From Phlebotomus papatasi (taxonomy: Eukaryota > Arthropoda > Insecta > Diptera > Psychodidae), in contig NC_077222.1 in the NCBI RefSeq assembly GCF_024763615.1, positions 93,715,417-93,779,416 on the forward strand: 64,000 nt of DNA, given 5' to 3'. Below, piece after piece: positions 56,439 to 64,000 of this stretch. Every line of letters begins with the position of its first letter. The first letter of the stretch is position 1. A program made the translations under genes and the position numbers. The notes below the pieces were generated by a model. That model did no database searches and had not been told where the DNA came from. It saw only the letters and a list, made by a program, of their open reading frames with translations.

Positions 56439-57910
56439 TTAAAACCGAAAAATTTTGGATATCTAATTTTTAAAGGCATTGTATAAATGAGCAGTAAAAA
56501 GTTAAAATTGAACAGTAACATAAAAATTAAAAACAGTGATATTATCGTCCAAATTTTGGCAAAGGGAAAATAAAGGGCTTTTCATTCTGTATGCAACAAT
56601 TTTAAATGTTAAATATATAAATTAGACCGATTTTTGTAAAGATTTAAGTTTTGCTGACCATAGTTAGATATTTTACTGTTTACTTTTAATTATTACTGCC
56701 CATTTTGAATTTTTTGCTGCTCATTTTTTGCCATTTTTAAAGATTAAATTTAAAGCACTTTGGAGGACCCATTTCTCAATCAATTTGCTTAAATTTGCAA
56801 AATATACGGTATATCAAATCCGTCAAATCTTAGTGTTTAAAAAACCTTTATATTTCTCAATGACTACCCTTTTCTTATTTTTTTTATATCTCTGTCTTCA
56901 TAATACGTTTATCCTCTCAACTACAAAAACACTTAATGAAAAAATAATAAAAGAGATCCTATAAATTAATGTTTATTGCTCTGGTTTGGAATGCACTCGC
57001 GTTGTGCATTTTTTTTCCTTTGTAAACTGAACCTCCCGTAAAGGTAAATTTTGGGCTGGGGCTCTGACACCCAAATGCAACTCTCTGGTGGCATTTCATA
57101 ATATATTATTATTAAAATTATAAATTCATTTTTATTATGATTTTGTATCACGTTCTGAATCAATTTATGGTTTTTATTGCCTCTTTCAATCTCTCGAAAA
57201 ATGCCTCTTTCCATGACACAAAACAATAATTCTTGTAAACATTGATACAAAAACCCATTCGATAGGTTTTTCCTTTTTTTTCCAGTGTTCTTCGATGATT
57301 CCGAATACATAATCTGGGTGAAATATAGAATTTCACAATTTGCGGGATGTTCGTTTGATCCCAAAAATATACAAAAAGTTGCATTGATGTTGAAGCCATT
57401 GCCCACAGCCACGAGTCTCTCAATGGAAAATCAATTTTTCTGATATGCCAACATCACCCCAAGTCCGATGTTGGAATTCGGACAAATTGAAGTCGGTTTA
57501 TCTTGAGCGATCGCGTTACAATTATTGTTCACCTTTATTCCGCTTGTGATCAATTTTACGCCTCCATTTATTTGACTGTAACGCGCCTCAATTCAATTCA
57601 ATTGAGAACTGGAGAAGGGAGGTCTCTTGCAGATAAATCTCAATGCAGGTTTGTTATGTGATCAAAATAGGGAACTGGGACCTGATTTACGATTTAATAC
57701 TAAATCTCAAATAATGAGTTTGATAGGAGATAATTTACTGACGCGGATATTTGATGGGGATTTGTAAATAAAATCGTTTTAGAGAGAGTGATTAAAAAGT
57801 CACGATTGCAAGAGGTGGTTTTCCTTTTAAATTTATTTGCTTTAGATGTCTATCTTTAATCTATTAGAATTAGACTAAATCAAATAAATCAATGGATGAC
57901 TCATACTACC
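56439..57910. other. Non-coding interval
   Basis: A 148-residue minus-strand frame at 57412-56966 and an overlapping one show no domain. Nothing else is recognisable. Confidence 0.4.
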
Positions 57911-58752
57911 CCTTAAGGGATTAGGTAGGTCTCGGAGATCATAAACAATGCTTTTTTCTCTAAACCTCTTTTCAGCATTATAAAACAAATATTCAATTCA
58001 AACTTCTAAGGATATAAGAGGCATATTTAAACTATATTTTCTAAAATTTTAATTTTAAGATTTCAAAAATTCAACCGTTGAGACACGATTTTGTAGACCC
58101 TTTCGGAAAATTTGCCGAAATGATTACTCTTGTTCATCTAAAATTAAAAAAAAAATATATATTTCCCGTCAGTATATTAGTTCATTTCATATTGAAACTA
58201 AAGATTTTTTTTTTATTTTCCTGAACATAACTTATTTTAAAGTTTACAATTTATTTAAAAATACATGCATTTTGTTTTGTGCCTTATTTATTTATTTATT
58301 TATTTATTCAATAAATTTTGTTTGTATTTGTGTTTACAAAATTATGTACCGCCTAATGTACAATGATAGAGTTGTCCAGTTCCTAGATAAGCTCAAATGA
58401 GCTTGAGACCTGGGGTTGGAGGAAGGAAGAAATAAAAATAAAAGAATTTATTTAAATAATGATTTTTTGTACATAATTTTTCCAAAATTCATATTTGAAA
58501 TATTCGGTTTTTTGACTTCTGAGTAATTTTGTCCATCATATAGCAAGTTTTCTTTCAAAAACTTCTTCTAAAATCAGATACAAACGGTTAAATTTTCAAA
58601 ATCATTAAATAAAAATTAAAAACTGTTCAAGTATAGTACGTTTTATATCCTTAAGAGTTTGAATTTTAAATAAATCTTTTATTATACTGTTAAAAAATTA
58701 AAGAAAATAAGTTTTGGCTTTAGTTTTTGTGACCTACGTAAGTCCTTAAAAG
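57911..58752. mobile_element. Foldback element with long imperfect inverted arms
   Basis: The left arm starts CCCCTTAAGGGATTAGGTAG. The right arm is inverted and ends GACCTACGTAAGTCCTTAAA. Internal paired blocks include AATTCAAACTTCTAAGGATATA against TATATCCTTAAGAGTTTGAA and TCAACCGTTG against CAAACGGTTAA. The arms are about 240 bp and poorly conserved. The centre holds a TTTA microsatellite (58289-58310) and a short GC-richer part (GCTTGAGACCTGGGGTTGG). A lone arm is at 49020-49301. Confidence 0.55.
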
Positions 58753-59129
58753 TTAAAAGTGCTGTCGATGATGAGTTGTCTTAGAACTTGTAAACGAACT
58801 AAAATAATGCCGCAACTAAAGAAATGCAAAAATTACGGTAGTTCATACAAAATGCAAATCAATGGGCTAACAATTTTCGCTATTTAGTACTTTTCACACA
58901 GAAAAGTAATATTTAGTTTCAGATTATATTACATACTTTCGCATATTTTTAAAATGCATAAAGTTTTGATTTGATTTTATAAACATTTTTAGCAACAATT
59001 TATAGCACAGATTGCTCAAACTAGGAGGGTAATATTAGCTCTGAAAAATGTGTAATTTTATTCTGCTTTCCTACGAATACCTCATTCTCTAAAACTGTGT
59101 CCGTTAACCTTTTAAAATATTTCGTTAAC
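58753..59129. other. Non-coding interval
   Basis: AT-rich, nothing recognised. Confidence 0.35.
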
Positions 59130-59131
59130 TA

Positions 59132-60685
59132 CCGTCGTTGCGGGTGACTTTGCACTCGGGGGGTGACTTTGCACTCTGCTGTTCGTGAGACTTTGAACAA
59201 TTCTAGCACTTATTGATAGTCTTCGCCGATCCGGTCTACCATGTCAAAGTATATAGGGATATGTTAAGTACCAAGTAAGGTACAATGATCCTCAAAAGGA
59301 TTCTTGTGGTTTCAGTAATAGTCAATGAAATGCTAATATAGGTATTTTGTCAAAAAACGGCTCCGTGAAAAAGTTATCTGAAGGTGCAATTTTAAAATCG
59401 ATTTCAGAGTAGTAAATTGCCCAAATCTATTCTAAATTTATCTGGCTAGAATAATCCACTTCGATTTTGTTGATTATTTTTATTAAAATATTTTTTTTCC
59501 CTATTATCTTTCTAAGAACGCATGATTTATGTTATAAAATTGCATGTAATGGTCTTTCTAAAGCTTTATTATAAAAGTATTTGGCTAAAAATTATCCAAT
59601 TTTTTGATAATTTAAGATAAAGTGACCGAGATCTACAAGATGGTGTGGTCGCCATCTTGGTTTGACGTTTCTGTCCGCCATTTTGAATAACTGTCAAAAC
59701 CTAAAACTGGTCCGATTGAGCTGAAATTTTAGTATGTTATAGCTGATGTCAAAACCTTTTCAGAACATATATAACATCCGACCTAGGTCAAGCGATTGCC
59801 TGGATACAGGAGCTCCAAGTTCAAAATTTTGACACTTTCATGAATACAGAACTACGGAGAGCTTCTTTTATCGAAATCATCACAAAAAAGACAGTATTAT
59901 CGTTAGGCGATGAGATCTAAATAACAAACAAAGAGAAAATAAAATGTTTTTCTTTATAACAGCATATTATTTGAAGATCTGAAAAACTGTTTTTGCAAAA
60001 ATGAAAAAATAAAAAAATTAATAAATGCACTTTTCATTTATTTTTTTTAATTATGTAAGAGTAAATAAATATATAAAATAAAAGCCTCAACCATTTTTAA
60101 TGGTTACTGAGGCATTTCATTTAGATTTTAAAATTAAGGATTAGTAAATAATGATCGCCAAAATATGATGATTTCAAAATTTTAAAATTTGAGCCTCTGT
60201 ATCTAGGTAAATACTTGACGTAGACTGGGACATAGATACTTTCTGAAAAGGTCTTGACATCAGCTACAACATACTAAAATTTCAACCCAATCGGACCAGT
60301 TTTAGGTTTTGACAGTTATTCAAAATGGCGGACAGAAACGTCAAATCAAGATGGCGACCACGTCATCTTGTAGATCTCGTGCATCTTACCCTTAGATGTA
60401 AAGATCTTCATTGTCGTTTATTATCAGAAATTGTTGATTTTTTAGTATTTATTAAAAAGTGCAAAGTCACCCGCACCTTATCCCCAGTGCAAGCCTTTTT
60501 TCTTGATTTTTTTAAACATAGTAAAATTTTATAAAATTAATGCTAGTGGCACAAAATCCATTCATTAAGAACTGAATACAAATAATTTTACTCAAAAACC
60601 CCCCTCCCTTCACTTTAACTATCCACTTTTAGAGGGCAAAGTTGAAAAATAGCGAAAAAACGTGCAAAGTCACCCGCAACGACGG
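59132..60685. mobile_element. TA-flanked element, GGGTGACTTTGCAC family, best copy
   Basis: It has a perfect 24-bp inverted repeat starting CCGTCGTTGCGGGTGACTTT, with TA at 59130-59131 and 60686-60687. The left end repeats GGGTGACTTTGCACTC twice, about 18 bp apart. Inside the right half are GTGCAAAGTCACCCGCACC (60459) and the terminal GTGCAAAGTCACCCGCAACG. Then come CTGTTCGTGAGACTTTG, TCTAGCACTTATTGATAGTC and CCGATCCGG, as in the 4596 copy. A foldback (59615-60392) is nested inside. It is non-coding. Confidence 0.85.
59615..60392. mobile_element. Foldback element nested in 59132-60685
   Basis: The inverted arms are about 215 bp. The outermost bases are AGATAAAGTGACCGAGATCT at the left and the complement of AGGGTAAGATGCACGAGATC at the right. 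They share GGTCGCCATCTTG, TTTCTGTCCGCCATTTTGAA and CTAAAACTGGTCCGATTG, and both carry AAATTTTAGTATGTTRTAGC (59724-59743 and inverted 60262-60282), the motif of the 1.83-kb element. TA borders are at 59613-59614 and 60393-60394. The spacer is about 350 bp and AT-rich. Confidence 0.75.
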
Positions 60686-60689
60686 TACT

Positions 60690-61340
60690 CAAAATTAACT
60701 TGGCTTTTATTTTCTATATGTTTTTTTTTTTTAAATTCAGGATATAATAACCATAATCAGCTAATGATCTCATATTTTTTTATGACTTAAACTTTTCATC
60801 CACGCATACCACCTCTTCTTCTCACCTCCCATTCTGTCAACCCCCATACAATGTGAGAGTATTTTGCCATGTAACTCCTTTCTGAGAAGAGGTAGAATGC
60901 TGAAATTCCGTATGAAAATAATAACAAAGCTTAGGGGAAGTTTTTTAACTATGCATACTAACTTTTTCCTTTATCACCCCTGATAACTCCTTCCTGAGAA
61001 GAGGTATGTATATCTCAACTTTTGCTGAAAATAGTATTTGGATAATCATGAGCAAGTTATTTCTAAAGCACTACGAGCACAATAGGACTTGTATAAAGAG
61101 CGCATCATTTCGCGAAAATTCTCCTAATCCTAGTATCCTTTAGAACTAATGAACAATTTCATGGAATATTGGCACTGTGGCAACGGTGGCAACAACTCCG
61201 AGCAAATGGGCGGGGCCTAAAATATCATGTGCGATACGCAAAAGGAAATTACTGAATAAAATGCTGTCACTATCGATATCATCAATCTGAATGACCAAAT
61301 TTATTTCTTTTATTTATTACTTATTTACTTTTATTTGGTT
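60690..61340. other. Non-coding interval with a small direct repeat
   Basis: GTAACTCCTTTCTGAGAAGA at about 60870 recurs as ATAACTCCTTCCTGAGAAGA at about 60983. The rest is unassigned. Confidence 0.4.
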
Positions 61341-61430
61341 AAAACGGATTAAGACCTTTTTTTCGCTTCTTTCAATTTTTATTTGCAAATAATAATTGAA
61401 AGATGCGAAAAAATGTCTTAATCCGTTTTC
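61341..61430. repeat. Short near-perfect hairpin (AAAACGGATTAAGAC)
   Basis: Arms of about 44 bp share AAAACGGATTAAGAC, TTTTTTCGC, CTTTCAATT and ATTTGC, with almost no loop. It is probably a palindromic MITE. The hairpin length would also suit a small-RNA precursor, but nothing shows transcription. Confidence 0.65.
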
Positions 61431-61641
61431 ACTAGATATTGTGCTCCACCAGTCCGTACATAATCGAATATTTATTTTTATTTATTTTTATTTAATTTAA
61501 TAATTACTTTTATTTGTTGGTGAGGTAAAAATTTACAATTATTTACTACTCACTACACATTCCCATTATAATTTATTGCATTTTCCCGTTAAAATATATC
61601 GGTAATTGATTCTGAATTTTCATTAGGTGTTATTTTTTTAA

Positions 61642-62166
61642 CCCTCTAACAGTGTTTTCTTTAATATGCGAAAAAAAAATCTAAAACAATGTTTTCTAGG
61701 ATAACTATGATCCAATAAAGTCGGAAAAACTATCCATTCTTCATTATCTCTTTTATTTAGGCGCTAGGTGACAAAATATAAAAAAATTTTGAAACTCTTT
61801 TTGTTTCTCAAATTCACATTTTTACTTTTTTCAATTTTTTTAAATAAAATATACAAAGTAGAATGGCATATCTTTCAGTAAAAAATAAATTTATTTTAGT
61901 CAGATAACTTTAAATTGGTATTTTTATAGAAATTGGAAATGAATTATTTTGCACAAATATTTTTTGTTGCTTTTTCTCTGACCTGTCACACAAAACTGGG
62001 AATAGCAACAAAACGAAGACTCAAAATGAGTTCAAACTTTCAAAAGATGTTTATAAGACTATTACCGAGGACACTATAGCACTTTTAAATAAATAAAACC
62101 TTTATTGTCGTTGTAAATATGATTTTTATGAAGACCGCCTGGAGGCGGTCTTACCCGTTAGAGGGG
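61642..62166. mobile_element. piggyBac-like MITE (CCCTCTAACRG family)
   Basis: TTAA precedes the left end (61638-61641), CCCTCTAACAGTGTTTTC. The right end is CCGTTAGAGGGG followed by TAAC, so the right target copy is imperfect. A hairpin, AAGACCGCCTGGAGGCGGTCTT, spans 62141-62162 (22 bp, described here as AAGACCGCC-TGGA-GGCGGTCTT). The right part matches the insert at 29955-30082. Confidence 0.65.
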
Positions 62167-62318
62167 TAACTGAATTTCATCGGTTCTGAAATATCATTTA
62201 AATTTAAGTATATTAAAAAAGTAATAATTTTCGTGTGATAGTTCAATCAACATTTGAATCTTATACTCGTAGATTGACCACCAAGGCGATCACTCTGCCT
62301 TTCAAGTTGTAATTGCTT

Positions 62319-62765
62319 CAACACATCTTTTAAATTAAGAGAATTTTATGAAATCTAAATTCGCAACCCTTTCTTTCGCACCGTTTTCCATATGTTTATC
62401 CCTCTCTTTAACACTCAAATTGGATTAAATTAAATTGAATTCGTTTTGATTGTCATTAAGGAGAAGAAGTGTGCAAAAGAATAATATAGACATTTGCAAA
62501 AAGTTTACCAAAGAAGTAATGTGAATTTGGTTATCGTGAAATGCTCCTGATCTAAAACGTGTGCCCGAAACATAATTTTGTGAAATCGAAATTCACTTCC
62601 TCTTTAACCTTCATCTTGCTTTGAGCGTCAGAACAAATTCAATTTAGTCCAATCCAATTTTGAGTACGAAATATTGGGAAATACCCATGTAAAACGTTTG
62701 AGAAAAAAAGAAATGTGAATTTCGATTTCACGAACTTTTTCTGATCTACAAGGCATGATAGAAGC
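62319..62765. mobile_element. Two adjacent diverged MITEs of the 56187 family
   Basis: ACACATCTTTTAAATTAAGA with GAATTTTATGAAATC (62319) is paired with CTGATCTAAAACGTGTGCCC (62550). AAATCGAAATTCACTTCC (62584) is paired with GTGAATTTCGATTTCACG and TTTCTGATCTAC (62718-62750). The blocks follow the order of the 56187-56438 arms. Confidence 0.45.
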
Positions 62766-64000
62766 ATAAGAGTCTGAACCAAATTTAGATTATCACATAG
62801 TTTGCATTAAATGTATTTGAAAGCCAGGGCCTCTCGACATTTCATTTTTCCATACGTTTTTGCATAGAGGCACTGAAGACAATTGGCAAGTTTTTTTCTA
62901 AAGAGAATTGACTTATCAGTCTGATATATTTCGAAATCGTGCATTAAAAGCTGTCAAAAAATACATATTTCATAATGCTCGCCGAAGTAATACAAGAACT
63001 ACGAGCATATTTGTTTAAGTCGCGGTGCAATAGCTGCAAAATTTTTACAAGGAAAAGTGAAAAATAGCTTCACTTTTTATTAGGCTTGATGGGCCCCTGT
63101 TGAAAGCCTTACGTGATATTTCTGAATCCCTTGGCGTGAACAAATTATCTATACTTTAGGTATTTTATAAAATTTTGAAATTTGCATTACCCTCAAATAT
63201 CAGTGCGTAGCCTCTCGATGTAAATACTAACGCACGCGATTTGCAAATCGTCTGCAGACAGAGGCATCGAAGAGATTTGTCTGATGGGCTCTCCACGGCA
63301 AATCTTACAGTGAATCAATTATAAAATAATTAGATACATATCATCAACACATTAATCTCTGCTGAGTTTGAATTAAGCCGCCCTCTAATGCATCCGAACG
63401 CGCACTCGACTGCAAATCACCTTTGCAATCGCACTTTTTGCACCTTAATCTTCTGGTGCATCGTACTTGAATACCTGTGGATAAAATTTCAATAAAAGTG
63501 AAGTATTGTGTGAAGATGAAAGGTTAAGGAAGAGATTTTTATTCACGCCAAAAACACCCAAAGATATATATGGTGACCTCATTGACCCTGGAATGTTGTG
63601 GCGTCTTTATTGATCTTCACAACCAGGTGGTCTCGACAAAACTGAAAATTGAATTAAAAGAATTTCAACACGACATTTTTCTCCATAAACATGTGAGAAA
63701 TTGTGGGTGTCGTTTTTTTAGATACACCAAATTCTCTCAATTTTTGTCAAGACGCCATCAATGGAATGAAGAAAACACGATACCTTTTGCCTCATACAAT
63801 CACCCATTGAACCTTCCTGTGATAAAGTGTTATTTATGGAAATTCCCTGGTAATTTTATGAACAACCTTAAAGAGAGATTGACTGTGTCTTTGCCTTTTT
63901 TCCTCTCCTGATCTTCCACTTCTGAGAAATGTTTGTGATATCAAAGAGACATCACGTTCGAGCAGTGATCAAAGCCACGGAATGAAAAAGAAGATGACTC
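62766..64000. other. Non-coding right edge
   Basis: No recognised structure. A 113-residue plus frame at 63570-63911 has no domain pattern and is probably chance. A gene continuing beyond the window cannot be excluded. Confidence 0.4.

Noticed and set aside
63570..63911. A 113-residue plus frame at the right edge
   Set aside because: No recognisable motif, no partner exon, and composition like other chance frames here.

Overview
The window looks like a piece of an AT-rich animal genome, most likely an insect and possibly a fly. This is inferred from the absence of long prokaryote-style genes, short introns with consensus splice sites, and the mix of transposon families (PIF/Harbinger, hAT, TA-flanked Tc1/mariner-like and TTAA-flanked piggyBac-like miniature elements, RTE-like and RNase H-bearing non-LTR retrotransposons). 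No sequence here names the species. No conventional host gene can be supported over its full length. One 17-codon candidate first exon (42903-42953) is the only host coding sequence I would put forward.

The best coding region is a complete-looking PIF/Harbinger transposon at 39565-42766. It has 18-bp terminal inverted repeats, a TAA target duplication, a spliced DDE transposase on the plus strand with all three acidic residues, and a convergent spliced Myb/SANT-like DNA-binding partner on the minus strand. A tRNA-like sequence sits between the two genes. The element ends 136 bp upstream of the candidate host exon.

Most of the rest is non-autonomous mobile DNA in layers. At least ten sequence-unrelated miniature families sit on TA duplications and begin with a shared GGGKAA-like end (95, 236, 1087, 15038, 17032, 17935, 22253, 35266, 36848, 51571, 51855, 54768, 55579, 59615). 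Several carry closely spaced direct repeats inside each terminal repeat. Others show TTAA duplications (23150, 32161, 35523, 61642), TWA duplications (11745, 28886, 30262) or an 8-bp duplication (19320). Nesting is common: 236 in 95, 19320 in 19233, 59615 in 59132. Two nearly identical 1.83-kb non-coding elements (9661-11491 and 49302-51133) are built from about five diverged modules of roughly 290 bp, with a terminal palindrome and subterminal inverted repeats. They are the strongest candidate for an undescribed element type.

Degraded non-LTR retrotransposon pieces lie at 14689-14745, 24735-24930, 33130-33384, 44515-44820 and 47488-48400. Simple and satellite-like DNA includes a 705-bp TAAG array (44906-45610), ATCGATC-rich degenerate repeats (36280-36830) and GGGATT- or GGATTTTGGC-type minisatellites (541-1565, 3780-4095, 29085-29275). 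The long intervals between these are non-coding as far as I can read and are listed as such.
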